From contig NC_065571.1 of the NCBI RefSeq assembly GCF_937616625.2, positions 16,866,501-16,930,500 of the forward strand: DNA of 64,000 nt, in the 5' to 3' direction. This DNA comes from Mercurialis annua (lineage: Eukaryota > Streptophyta > Magnoliopsida > Malpighiales > Euphorbiaceae). The notes under the pieces were generated by a model. It saw nothing but the letters and a program-made list of their open reading frames with translations. It did no database searches and was not told the origin of the DNA. The position numbers and the translations under genes were made by a program. Below, piece by piece: positions 33,672-46,510 of the stretch (position 1 is the stretch's first letter; each line of letters opens with the position of its first letter).

Positions 33672-34589
33672 AAAAAAAAACTTAACACTTATTTATAGTA
33701 GATAAGTCTAATCATCTGTTCGCAATATTTTCACCGACGCTCAAACCTTTAAATTTATAAATGGATAAGTTTAGGCACTGATGTTTTAACCGGTGTGCTT
33801 TTAAATAAGGTAAACAGGGTTTGGATGACGTGTTCCTAATTCGAATGACGTAATCCGAGTCTGAATGGCGTTCCTCAAATTGTGAATAACGTAACCCCCA
33901 TTTGATTTAACTAATAGTATTGACATGGGAATCTGAGATCCAAACGATAATAATGTTAATTTTAGTCCTAAACTAAGATTCAATCTGTAGATTGAGTATA
34001 AAAATCCTGAGTTTTGGTTTTGATTAATGATGTGTTGATAAGAAATAATATAATAAACCTAACTATTTATAGGGAACAAATTCCTACTCAAAAATCCTAA
34101 TCTTAATAAGATTCAATCATTTATTTAAAAAATAAATAATAAAAGCTAAAGATAAATATGACTTTTATTGGGCTAAAATTTTAGGATCAACGCATTCAGA
34201 TTCCTCTCACCAAATCCTGGACTGTGATATTTTTCAGGTCCACCCACCACCTTTTGGGTAGGTGCAAATAATGCATCCAACAAATTTAATGTGTAAACTT
34301 TGGCCTTATTATTTTTGGCCTAGACTTCAGTTGAGCTTTCCACTTCTATCTTGACCCATTCGGTAAACCACTTGACTTTTGAGTTTCACCTCAACTGTCA
34401 CTTTCCAAGTATAAATAGTCATTTATTTCCTCTTTTGGAACTATCGCACCTTTAACTTCCAAAAATCTCACAAGAACCTTGTTCTTCTGCTGATTTCTCC
34501 AAAAGTACATGACCCATAACCATATTTAACATCGCCTCATCACCAAAATTTTCGCTTGATTCTCCTGCCTCTCCTTCAAAGGTATCACC
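33672..34589. other. Upstream region of the PMD pseudogene
   Basis: No gene was recognised. The region 34,200-34,560 is less AT-rich and may be 5' flank or leader. Confidence 0.45.
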
Positions 34590-36110
34590 CTGTCTCAACT
34601 AGACCAAGCTATCGACAACAATGTCACCTCCAAGATTGCCGAGTGTCACTCCACAGCTCCATCAATTGCTTTTGAGGTAATTACTGATCTTGAAGATAAC
34701 TGATATGTTGTGGGGCCAATTATCGTAAGACCTTCAGCGTTATTTGAAACCTCCGTTCCCTTCCCCGATCACACTCCACCCCACTTTGTCGATATGCACC
34801 AATCTTTCGTTTGGACGGGTAAAACTTTTAAAAAATTGGCCGATTTCAACAACCGATTACAAAGCTTAGATTATGAGGCTTCACAACGAATATGCCGATG
34901 TATGGAAAGCTACTGGCATATACGATGTAATCGGCATTAGTTAGAACGTTTTTCCGATAGCCAAACACTATTATTTTGGGGCCTCGCTCTTCTGGTCCAA
35001 TACAATTAATGCTTTCTGTTTCAAGGTCGTGCCGATGTCTACAACCCTTCTAGACTTAGCTTGCATGTTCAACATTGGTATTACTAGTATCAAAATATCG
35101 CCCATCACTTGCAAAGAAATCCCTGACTTGCACCTTGGATCAACAAAAACTGAGAAGACCTTCAACTGATTTTTGAGAGATCATATTGGTGAAAAAGCTA
35201 GCAAGCCAACTCATGATGAACACATCGCCTTCCTGGCATATTTCTTGGCCAAATTCATCATTTGCCCGACCTCCTTCAGGATTACCCAAGAATGCCTCAA
35301 AATTGCCCTAGCGTTAGTAGAGGGACATCCATTAAACCTTGGAGAATACATATTTGGGTCTATTTACCAATGCCTTCATCAGATGATCAAAGACGAAGGT
35401 ATCAAAACATACCGGTGTCCTAGCGGGCCGATGTGGATGATCCAAATTTGGCTATTCATGTATTTTCCAGATATCGCCGGTTTGCCTGAACGAAATGAAT
35501 CAGGCTGTTTTAATTATACCTTAGTTCAAGCTGTGGCAATGCTTCCCCACCTAAACCATGTGATCGCCTTCTTTGAAGAAACAAAATCCAAATCGCCATC
35601 CTCTTGGTGCCCTATGCTCAACTGGCGACTCCCTCCAGTCTGGCTTACCTATGGTTGGGACGTTACTAAAGATTCACAACTCGACGACGATCTTTACTCT
35701 ACTTGGTGAAACCATTGGTGCAGTGCTCTTCAATCAAAAAACCTATTAGTCGGCAAAGATTTCAAGAGTAGTGGATCAGAAGCTTATTGCCCAAAATACC
35801 TCTCTAGGAAATTTGGTTATACTCCAGCGGTGCTGTGTCCTTTTTAAATAGATAGGAATGATTATGGCCTGCACCGCCCCTCTTTATCATCGACCAAAAA
35901 TCTCATTTATTTAAATCGCCTACAAGATGAATATATCCCACTCTCTAAAGAATTGCCTACCCCAGATGCCAACCCTTCGACTTCAGAAGAATTTGATCAA
36001 TGGTGGGAAATGATAATTGACCTCAACTTCTAGAAATCGGCATCAGACATCCTTTCCTTATACATTCTTTAGCTTCCTCCTACTAAATGAGAACGTACTC
36101 ACACCGATAT
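34590..36110 (+). pseudogene. Plant mobile domain (PMD, MAIN-like) protein, decayed
   Basis: PMD proteins occur both as host proteins (the MAIN/MAIL group, linked to genome stability and silencing) and as cargo of plant transposons. The reading order is a leader (LSQLDQAIDNN from about 34,597); WTGKTFKKLADFNNR at about 34,815; a frame change near 34,885 into EYADVWKATGIYDVIGIS; FGASLFWSNTINAFCF and TTLLDLACMFNIGI, the family's core pattern; then the longest open piece at 35,173-35,709 (178 codons) with THDEHIAFLAYFLAKFI and YGWDV near its end. After a stop it continues with YCPKYLSRKFGYTPAV (about 35,790-35,840) and ends near 36,030. At least four stops and one frameshift are visible. I cannot tell a degraded host gene from transposon cargo. 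Confidence 0.78.
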
Positions 36111-36150
36111 TTTTCTTTTATAGGTACCCAAAGGCAAGAAGCCGAAAGGT

Positions 36151-38960
36151 AACCTATAACACCCTCTTAATTTAAACATTATTTACTCATAAATTTATAA
36201 CAAACACAACAAAACCCATTTCATACATGTCATGTTACGACACAAAAGTGTTAGCTAAAAGCATATCTATATACATTCATACTATCTCACATAAAACACT
36301 AACTCTTAGTACAAACGTTTTATTTATCTATCTTATATACATAAACACTTCAAAATATGCACATGGAATGAACTCTCCATTGGCCCACCTGAAACGTCTA
36401 TCGGATACAAATGTCGACTCAATGCAACTCTTTGTATCCTGAAATATAACGCAGAGGGATGAGCCAACAACTCAATAAGCAAATAGATATATGCATACTA
36501 AACATCAGTGTTTTAAAAACCGAACCGGTGGCCGAACCGGTGCGATCATCAATTTCCGATTCTATCGGTTGAACCGGTCCACCCGCCGGTTGAACTAGTG
36601 AAGTCAAATTGTAAATATAAAAAATATTAACAGTTGAATCAGCAGAGTTAAATTGTAAATATATAAAAAGTATTAACTACAACCCAACGTGTTACGTTAT
36701 TCAAGAACTAAATAAGTTTAGAAGGTTTATTTATGTCTATTGGATGTGGGGCCATTTGGTAGCCTTGCCTCCACTGTTGGATTATTACAAATCCATAAAT
36801 TGTTTTAACAGAAAGTAGTCATTTAGGGTTTGAAAAGTTTATCTTCTCTTTAGTAACTCTAATCACTGCCATATGTCTCCATGATCAATTCCACAATTAC
36901 AGTACTATCTTCTTATTCTTCTTTTATGTCTTTACATTTTGCTGCACTTTGAAAATATTGAGCTACTTACAGATTTTACAATCCAAGGCCATCCAAAATT
37001 CAAACTGAGGCTTAACGATATGAATTTTAAACTGAAATTGCATATTATATCGTGGATTTAAAAGTGAATGAACATTATTTAATTCCCTTTTCGTCATCTC
37101 CTTCTCTTTTTTACAGATCTTTTACATTAACCGGACGGTTCAATCCGTTTTGTCGGTTTCTCCGGTTTACACCGATCCAATCCGGTTTAACTGGATTTTT
37201 GATTTTAGAGGTCAATCGGACCGGACAGCTGGCCGGTACCCGGTTTAATCGGTTCAACCGGTCGGTCCGGTCCGGTTTTTAAAACACTACTAAACATACA
37301 TATTCATAAGAATTCCAAGTAACTAATATATAACTCAAGCGATGAGTCATTTAACATAATCAATAATCATAACCAACAGATCAGTCCAATGGTCAATTCA
37401 AATCAAATATATTCACATAATTCCAATCAACATTAAGCTTACAAAAGTATCTTCAATCATGCGCATAATTCACATGTTGGCCCAAATTTTCATATGGGCA
37501 ACTAACATACGTTATTAGTCTTAATCGCCCTTTAGGCAACCAATAACTCAATCTCACTTCATTAGCCCGATTCGCCATTTTAGAAAACCAACAACTATCT
37601 CATTTCTCAACGAATATCCAAACATAAGTATGACATGATTCTCATAATCAAAGTATGACTCACATTAACAATTCGACTATAATTCACAAGCACATTTACA
37701 TCCCAAACCAACACATACTTACCATTGCAAACAAACGTATATACCAAGTATAACACTATCTATTCACTTGTTCAATTCACCGAGACTCAAACCCGTGAAG
37801 TTCTAGGCTTTTCCATCGTATTACCTTCTGGTCTATAAGTACCTATTCACATATACAATCTCAATTCATTCACAAGGTATAACTATTTTGATAATTTACA
37901 TAAAGTAATAAACTAGTAACCATAACCCCTTTCTCTAGGCAAATTATATGTACTGACTTTAAATAGGTATCACTCATAACTCAAACATCATTTATACATA
38001 GTATTGATATGAGTCTTGTCCATTTGAGTCTAGTTTCATTTCCAATTGAAAGTACATCAATTGGATTAGTATAAATTAGATTATGCAAATTACAACACCA
38101 CTAGGTTAAAATGTCTAAATAAAGTATACAACTAAATGACATAATTGGTCTATTTTCAAAACTAAAGAGTTTTAGTTAACATCCTAAATAATCAACAGAA
38201 TCAAACTTGACATCATTTAGATATTTATAACTCATTTTATCAATTTTACAAGAATTTAAGGATGCGCCAATAGTTCTAAAAGTAGACCGATTATATAGCC
38301 CATCTTAAAAGTGATACACACTTCACTATAAATATTATTTTACAAAATCCTTTGCTAGAGTTTTAGGTATATTAGTCTAGAAGAGATATCAAAAAGAACA
38401 AACTCAATTATATCTCTATACAATGAGTTATGCAAGTTTTAGTGACACATACTCAGGCTGTATAGGGAAAAAAAGCAACAAAATAGTGTGGTGTATTAGG
38501 CTATCATAACGACTTCAAATGATGAAACGCAAAGAATAATAATTATAGCAGACTAGCTGTAGTTTACATAGCCTCAATAATTGTTCAACTTAGAGTTGCA
38601 TAACTCGATGTGTGATGTAAATAAAAAGAATAATGTTTTTGGATATATGCAGATTTCTTGCAAAAAGATGATGAACCCTAACCTTATCAACCAAAACACT
38701 TTAAATTACTTACCAATTATCTTGTTTCTTGATCCAAACTTTAATTATAATGTAATCGATCTTGTTGCAGAATTTAGGTTTAGGTTTTCATCAATTTATT
38801 ACTCTTTCTATTTTGATATATGATGAAACAAAGTTATGAGGTGGTTTTAATCATTTAGCTATGGCTTATTCATGTTGTAATAAGATTGGTTTTATGGAAT
38901 CATTCATCAACATATAATCCTTGAAATATTTTATATGTTCAATTTTAACCTTCAAGCTAA
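36151..38960. mobile_element. Repetitive DNA, possible LTR fragment
   Basis: It begins TATAACACCCTC, one base from the TGTAACACCC start of many plant gypsy LTRs, and stops where LTR C begins. Inside are the phrases GGCCCAAATTTTCATATGGGC and CGCCCTTTAGGCAACC, which look like LTR filler. A hAT-like element (36,506-37,289) is inserted in it. No gene was found, and the assignment is weak. Confidence 0.3.
36506..37289. mobile_element. hAT-like non-autonomous element, 784 bp, exact 8-bp TSD
   Basis: Terminal repeats CAGTGTTTTAAAAACC and (reverse complement) TAGTGTTTTAAAAACC are followed at both ends by GC-rich ACCGG/CCGGT-dense sequence. Perfect 8-bp direct repeats CTAAACAT flank it (36,498-36,505 and 37,290-37,297), the duplication size of hAT elements. 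No transposase frame is present; the core is AT-rich. Confidence 0.9.
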
Positions 38961-41900
38961 TGTAATACCCGATATTTATGTAATGTAAGGATTGGAATTA
39001 GCGATGTCAGAATTGAAAAATAATTGACATAATGGTTAAAAATGACGGTATCGGGAAACTGTCAGAAAAGATTTGGTAAGAATTAAGAAAGAAATATGAG
39101 AATATAAAAGCAAATAGTAGAGTAGTGGCAAAAGTGTGAAAAAATGAGAGGTATAGGGGTAAAAAGGTCAAAGGCAACATGTGGGAGTGTGTGCATAAGT
39201 GTCTTGGTCAACAAGTCGAGAAGATTTGACTTTTTAAGAAGTAAACGATCATCTAAAAGGATGAATGATCGTTAATAACAGAAATAGTTCGGTAGAATGT
39301 TGGATGATTGGATCAACGATCATCTAAAGGATTATGAATGATCGTAAATAAAATGATCTGTAATAAAAAAGAACGAAATAAATTCATTTTTCATCAATAT
39401 TTTCTCTCTTAAATCTCTAGGAAGAGAAGTAAACGCTAAAGCTAAGATTAGAGCTTCTTAACTAAAATCTAATCCATAAAACCTCATCAATATTAAGATC
39501 AAATAAATAATTTGGAGTTGCATTTGAAGAGTAAAGCTAGAGTCTCGAGATTTTAAGGATTCTGTTCTTAAGAGTTCAAGTGTTCATATTTTCTTTATCT
39601 TTTGCCGGTTTTCTTTTAAATTTGGAGGAGAGCTTCAAGAGGTAGGCTACTCCAAACCCTTTGAATTATTTTATGTTTGGATGATTGGTTTGCAAGTTGT
39701 TGGTGACTAGGGTTTTGCAATTTTGATGTTCTTGTTGATCAAAGTATGAAAAAGGATTAGCATGTTAATTTTTGTAGTTAATATGATTAAAAAATGACGA
39801 TAAAAGCTACTAATGGACTGGAATTTAACTAATTAAGATTGAGTATTAATTTTTTAATAAAAGCATGAAATGGAATAGGATTTGTATGCAAGTTAATATG
39901 AAAATTGGTAAGTTTAATTCAAATGAATTTCATGGCATGAATTAGAAATTCGATAATTTAATTTCTGGAATTGTATGATTAGAAAACTATATGGATTAAT
40001 TTGTATGATTGAGATGGAAATTGGGTGAAATGTGCAAATTGTAAGTTTATGGGTCTTTTTGACATTTTGCCAAAATTTGCAATATGTATGGTGTGGTGAA
40101 AACTTTGTTTATAATTTCTTAAGGTCTGAACTAAAATTATGTGAGGATTTGAAATGGTTTTGGAGAAAATGAAAATGAATTTTTAAGCTTAAAGGACTAA
40201 AATGTAAGGTTTTGAAAAGTTGAGGACTTTTTGGTAATTTTTCCACGTAAGGTTATCTCTGGAAATTTGATATTTAATTGAAATAGTTTTTTAATTAAAG
40301 GATTAATTTGAAAATGAGTTGTTTAAAAGTATTTAAGCTGAGATTTGATGATTCGGACCAAAATGGTCAAAAGTAAAGATTAAAGGCCAAAATGGCTATT
40401 TTGTCAAAATGACCTATTTAAAAGTTAAGAACTGAATTATTTTTTAAAAAAGAGTTAAGAAACAAGTTTTTAAAGTATTTGGATGATTTTAAGAAAGGTG
40501 AGATTTGGTTGAAGATCAAATTGTAAATTTTGAAAAGTTTGGGATGTTTTTGGTATTTTAACCAAAGTTGAATGGTTTGATCAGGATAAATTAAGGAATG
40601 TATTGGAAAAGTAATTTTTTAAAGTGGAAACGTGTTTGAGTTAGAATCTGAAATAAAAATATTTATTTTTTAAGATTTCAGTTAAAGTTGAATTTATAAA
40701 TCTCGACGTGCGAGAATATTTTTTATGGAATTGTTTTGGACTCCGTGGGAATAACCAGGCTAGTAAGAAGTACTAAGACGGCGGATTACAGATGTCATAG
40801 TTTTTCCAATGTCGTCGGGTGATGAGTAGAAAACTCAGCTGATGAGGAACGGGAAACTGTTTTAAAAAAGAAAAAGGGTCGAGATTCTTTAAAAAGAAAT
40901 TTTCGTCGAGAACAGTTTAGGAACAAAATTTGGTAAATGAGTTTATTTAAAAGACGAGATTTAATTTTCAAAAGAAAAATAAAATTTAAGATGTGAATTC
41001 TTATGTGTTATATGGTTGGTGTCGGTGAGTGCCGTTTAGAGTTAGGATTCTGTGTTTATTCTTAAACAAATGTTAATTTGTGTTTACTTGTTAAATTTGG
41101 TGTATTCTGATGTATCGGAATCCAATTTTTCGAGGAGCCATCCTGCTGTAAGGGGGAGCACGGACTGTGAGTTGTACTTTACATTTAGGCATTAACTATC
41201 AACTATTTATATTTCAAAGTGCCGATATAATACCGACGAAACAAGCTTTTCTATTGCGCGGCAATAGAGCTGTGTGTACACCACTGGTAAAATGAATACA
41301 ATATACTAATGTAAATGTGTGGAAACACCAGACATCCGTAAAGTTTCGGGTCTGAAGAATAAAAGCGGACTGTGGGTCGTTGGATTACGTTAGACTGTGG
41401 GTCTGAAAGTTTGGTCTCCCGGCTAATGATACGGGGAGTTAAACCCCGATAATCCCGAGATTAAGATATTACAAAAGTACGTCTACATGAGTATTTTTTG
41501 TAAGTTCCACGTTCGCAATTATTATGATGAATTTTTGAAACACCAATATTTGAAAGATCGACGAGAAAATTGTTTTAATAATATCCAAAAATAAATGTTA
41601 AATTCTATTTAGGGTTTCATCTGTAATATATGTAGCTATATATATTATTTATTTTGTTAATGTTTATTTGTAACGTGCAAACTCACCAGTTTTAACTGAC
41701 TTTTATAGTTGAACATTTTCAGGTGTGGTTCGATCCTTTTTAGTTTTACCTGACGGTTTCTTTGGTTTGTTGGAGGTACCTACCAATCTTTTTAGGAAGT
41801 CTAGAAGTATAGTGTTTGATTCTAGCTTTCTGTAGTAGATGCTAGTAGATGTCAAAAGAACAAGATATTAGACTAGTGTATATATGTGATACTCATATCT

Positions 41901-42237
41901 GTTCTGTATTTTTGGGTTATCGTACTATAGTGCGATGACGTGACGATGGTCATATGTTTATATGCGTGGTTATATGACAACGTTGTGTTTTGTGGTACGA
42001 AGTTGTTTTTCCATGTTTGCACAAAAATGTTAATAGACTCTAATAACGCCATAGTGGATAATAATGCGTATTTTGATTTGTTTAATTTGTCTCACGTTTT
42101 GCGAAAAATTTACAACAGATTTAATAAAAGTTTTTTTTATTAAAAAAAGTGTTTTATTTTAAGGCTTGCTAAGGACTCCGGAGAAACCACTCCCGTTTCC
42201 TAGCCCCGGTTACGTCTCATAAATTTGGGTCGTGAGA
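38961..42237 (+). mobile_element. Gypsy-type 5' LTR (C), 3,277 bp
   Basis: It starts TGTAATACCCGA and ends GGGTCGTGAGA after a GCTAAGGACTCCGG...CCCGTTTCC segment like the other LTR ends here. It has a TATAAAAG at about 39,102 and the mid-LTR landmark CTATTGCGCGGCAATAG near 41,251. A leader and gag remnant follow directly, so it is a 5' LTR rather than a solo LTR. No matching 3' LTR lies in the next few kb. Confidence 0.78.
39244..39345 (+). repeat. Twin hairpins in LTR C
   Basis: AACGATCAT...ATGATCGTT (39,244-39,273) and AACGATCAT...ATGATCGT (39,315-39,345) are two copies of the same stem with different loops, about 140-245 bp after the TATAAAAG. Confidence 0.9.
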
Positions 42238-43391
42238 AAGTTTCAGAGCAATGGTTTAGTATACCTAGGCCATTATTACTGTTGTGTGCTCTGTGATATA
42301 TTGGTACGATTGCTATAAGATGATTGGTATTAATTAAGTACCTAGGAATATACTGTGGGTATTAGGATTCGGTCATGTCAATTCTTGTTGATATGTTCGT
42401 CTTTCAAAAATCTTCACAATCCCTTTTTTGAAGCCAAGTCGTGTTTGCTAGAGTGATGATTTTATGGTATTGGTTGCGTATGTTTAATATGTATTGATTG
42501 GTGGCATGATTTAGAAATTATCAAATAAGATATTTGTGTTTTGATATTATGTTTGTAATGTAAAATGTAATATGTATATTTGGCTGTTTTGTTGTGTAAT
42601 AGATATGCCAGGATATATGATTATTCGAGGTAGCGGGTTAGGATCGCAAGAGAATAGGTTTCACGGTCCGGAAGAGATAGAGGGTGATCCTAGTGAGGGA
42701 GAGTATGAGCCACAGAGTAAGCAAGAAGAAGATCCTAACAAAGAAATAGGAGAAATGGGTCAAGACATAGGCAGTGATAGGGTACCACAGGAGCCAATGG
42801 GGTAGTTTGTTCCAGGTTTAGGATTTGATATAAATCGATTTCTAAAAGAGATAGCAAGTCTGCAGGAGGTTATAAACAATAGGAGGTTAGAGGGGGTAGT
42901 GATACGAGAGGCTGAGCAGAGAGTTACACATTTGGATCAGGAGTATGAGATCAAATTGTCGATGCCTAGAGCTAGACTGAGTATCATAGTTCGAGGTAAT
43001 AGGTCGGTGGTTGAGTTCACCGATGAGTTCTTGCATCTGAATGGATTAGTACTTGAGCTTATGGGGAATGCCATGGAGACAAATATAAGATATGATATTG
43101 GGTTTGTATTGGAGTACACGAGATTATACAGAGAGTTGAATATGCATTTCTTGCATCTTTATAGTCAGGCGCGGATGATCTATTCTACATCGGGAACATG
43201 ACTTCGATCGGGGCCAACTGATCCTATAGTGATAGCTAGGACTATTACGGGTATGCGTGCTAGGCGAGACCGAGGTAGAGGTAAAGGAGTGAGTTCTTGA
43301 TACAGGTAAGGTGATGCGAGAGCTGGTCCGAGTACTCCAATGGATAGGGATACTAGTAGTGCAGGTTATGATGGCGGAGATGAGCCATAGG
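42238..43391 (+). pseudogene. Leader and gag remnant of a second gypsy element
   Basis: After LTR C comes TTTCAGAGCAATGGTTTAG, a shortened iMet-type PBS, then a leader sharing AGTACCTAGGAA and ATTAGGATTCG with the leader of the 23,839 element. Gag starts at ATG 42,605 (MPGYMIIRGSG). One frame continues to about 43,391 with stops at 42,803 (TAG), 43,199 (TGA) and beyond. An acidic Glu-rich segment precedes PGLGFDINRFL. Later, GNRSVVEFTDEFLHL matches the C-terminal half of the gag domain. The N-terminal half of that domain (the TFDG part) and the zinc knuckle are missing, and an RG-rich tail remains. No pol was found. Confidence 0.68.
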
Positions 43392-43780
43392 TATTTTTAA
43401 TATAAGTATTTTTTATTATTTGCTTATATGTTAATTGTTTATGTAATATTAGCTTGATTGTTATATACTCTAAGTATGATTATGATATATGTTTAGAATT
43501 ATTTAGACTTGAACCGGAACACGTTGTTGGCAAATGTTAGTGATAGATAAAAATAGACGATCGAGACGTTATCATAACGAATCAAATGCGAACAACAAGG
43601 AGAAAGAAGACAAAAGAGAAATGGAAGAACGATATTTACAATGTTTGAAAATATCTCTAAAATTGTAAACCTGGAAATAGGGAAAAACAACGTGGTCAAA
43701 TATACAGAGATGAGTTCATAATACTATTTACATTTATTAAGATTAAAACCTTTAAAACCTTAAACTCTTTCATACTAATA

Positions 43781-43829
<49 letters not shown>

Positions 43830-43849
43830 GTGGAATAACAGTATTAAAA
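43392..43849. other. AT-rich stretch with (TA)n
   Basis: No gene is seen. A TA run lies at 43,785-43,824. The missing 3' LTR of the preceding element would be expected here but is absent. Confidence 0.55.
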
Positions 43850-45793
43850 TGAAATTTAAAATATAACCCAAAGTAAACGGGAACGAATCCTCGTCAATCC
43901 CAATGTAAGCCAGACTTTTTATCTGCCAAATCCAAAGTACTTATCTCTACTCACAGTCTCGATAATGCCTATTAAGTAGCCCGTTCCAATCCAGATCCAT
44001 AATCATTCAAAAACGTTCGGAAACATTTATAATATTAAAATATATTTGTGTTACTTAATAAAGTTGTAAATAGCACTATAAACTCACTGCTGGCGAAACC
44101 AAGTGATAATCCTGGCAAGCAACTAACCCTACGCGGAATTCGAAGCACAAGCAGACGACGGGTCTAAAAACAAGGCACAAGTTAAAATCCATACAACCCC
44201 TAACTCTAAGAATACTAGACACCACATAGGACTAGCTTCTTAAACTACAACCAATGTACAAGTCAAAGTAAAGTATACATCCATACAAACCAACCCACAA
44301 GTTAAGCTTAGCTGAGTTCTTGCTTTTAAAACAAAAATCCGAAATTCTTACATAATTTAGATAAATCATTTAAAACCAATTGAAATTTTCAAATTAGTAT
44401 GTTAGCCATAAACAACATTATAAGCTCAACACAACATGTCGGGCAACATAAGTCTAACCCGACCCAAACGTGTGCCAAAGTATAATCCAAAGTTTAAACC
44501 AAAATATTTTAATTTAAACCAAAGTCATTTGAAAACAAAGAACTCAAATAAGGCTTAAAAAAACCACAGATCCACTAGCAATAACATGCCAAACAATTTG
44601 CCAATACTTAGAAAATTTCACTTAAAGTATATACAACATAAATAAACCACCTTAAATTAATTAACTTATGATTTAAAAAACATTTAAACATCTAATTCAG
44701 ATATGAAATAATAATTTAATTAACAACAAAACCTTTGCAAAATTCAATAACTTATATTTAATTTCGCCTACCTATTACTAAACAATCTAAAACAAAACCA
44801 ACATATCTTAATATACCATAACTGTCGTAAAACATCCCTAGGCAGCCATTTACATACTTAGGCAATCAACTCATCTAAACCAATCCAAACATAAGCAAAA
44901 TAAGTCCGAAAGCCAACCATTAAATTACCAAACCATTGAACACCCAATGTATCAATTTTGAAATACTAAATCAGAAGTTGGCATAATATTTCTAGGCACA
45001 TTAATATTTTAAAAACATCAATTAGATCATGATATAGCATAATTAGCAAAGTGCACCAACACCTAGCCATCAATACGCACCACCTAAGGTACAATTTAAC
45101 ATTAACAAGCAAAACCAAGTCATAACATAAATTTTCAGATTTTGAATCATATAAAAACATAAAATATCAACCACAACACCCTAAGTATTTATCCAAAACA
45201 ACAAACTAACAATCTCTATGCAAAATTACAAGAAAAAAAGAATACACTTCCCTTTTGATAAGCCAAAAAGGATCAAAACCCATCAAAATACAATAGCTAA
45301 TGAATCTAAAACGATAGAAATGATGAACCTAGGATTAAACCACAAGAAAATGATAAAAAGACTTACCAAGGATCAAAATAGGAAAAGGATTAGTGAGGGA
45401 ATGATTTAGAATGAAGTTTCGGCCGTTTTAGGTTTTCAGAAATGGAGGAGAACAATTTAGGTCGAAATAAGGTGCTATTTATAGAAAAATAGCGAACTAC
45501 ACAGTGTCGCGTCACGCCCACTACACACTAATGTCACTTCCGCAACACAAATCGCGCTTGTGACCCATCCTCTCTCACGCCCGCGAAAAGCTTCTGCTTA
45601 GGAGAGAAAATGCGATTTTTGAATATAAGTTCGGGATCGCTTCGAAAGCCCAAACCACACCCAAAACATCTAAAAACAACTTATAAAAGGTAATGAACAC
45701 TCAAACCACGATTCTGAGGAACCAAACCATAAGATCAACCCAAGCTACATAGAAAGTTCATTAGAACAAGCCGTAAAAACACGGATTATTACA
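43850..45793 (-). mobile_element. Gypsy-type LTR (D), minus strand, 3' end missing
   Basis: Read on the minus strand it starts TGTAATAATCCGTG at 45,793 and has a TATAAATAG at about 45,482. Further along it shows the family landmarks AACTTTATT...GTGAGTTTATAG and GGATCTGGATTGGAACGGGC TACTTAATAGGC near 43,990. The usual TCGTGACA end is not found; similarity fades at the (TA)n tract. The stretch 45,490-45,600 is unusually GC-rich. Confidence 0.55.
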
Positions 45794-46034
45794 GATTTAG
45801 ATAGAAAACTGGAGGAGCCTGGGTGAAGGTGGTCGCTCTCCTCTACCGGCTAGAATGCACTTAGAAGTAACTCAGTACTTAAATAATTTAAGGAATTGTA
45901 AGGTAATCTTTTGTTTTGTATTTTTTATAAGTTACTTTAGTTTTATCAAATTATGTACGTAGTGATCATATAAATTATAATTAGGTTATTTAATTAATTT
46001 ACTAACATTTAACTTATTAAGTAAAATAAAAAAA

Positions 46035-46510
46035 ATGAATCGTCTCTCCAACAAAAAAATTCCCCAATTTTTAGGGTTTGATGAATTGAAGAACTACCGC
46101 TCTTCAATTGTCAAGAGGAACATTAATTGCTTGAAGAATCGTGATTTCTTTCAATCATTTTTCTCGTTTGCCATTTGGTGCTTTTCCTCAAATGCTCAAG
46201 GCATGCAAAGAACAATCAATACTGTTTGGGGAAGCGCTTCACCTGGATGTGCAATGGGAAGGATTCACAATCATGAATTTGAGAGGCTCAAGAACCAAAA
46301 CTTGGATCAATCGCAACGCTGCAGTTTCAATCATCTAATATCAGTTACTCACACGCAAAGGTTTTGCGTATTTCAATATGGACCCTTCGACTCCTAATCA
46401 TTTTTCTCCTATGGTACTATTTAAAGTTCCACCACCGGTGTTTATAGTTCATTAGTCATTACTCTCATCTAAATCGGTCGTTTCACTTAAGCCACTCAAT
46501 CCGATACACA
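46035..46510 (+). other. LINE 5' region with a 120-codon open frame
   Basis: A frame from 46,035 (MNRLSNKKIPQFLGFDELKN) stays open to 46,397, and an overlapping second frame is open from 46,141. I recognise no domain. It may be leader or a broken start of ORF1; codon content does not decide. Confidence 0.4.

Noticed and set aside
43400..43850. 3' LTR of the element starting at 38,961
   Set aside because: No TGTAATACCC start, polypurine tract or LTR-end signature is present, and the next LTR is on the other strand.
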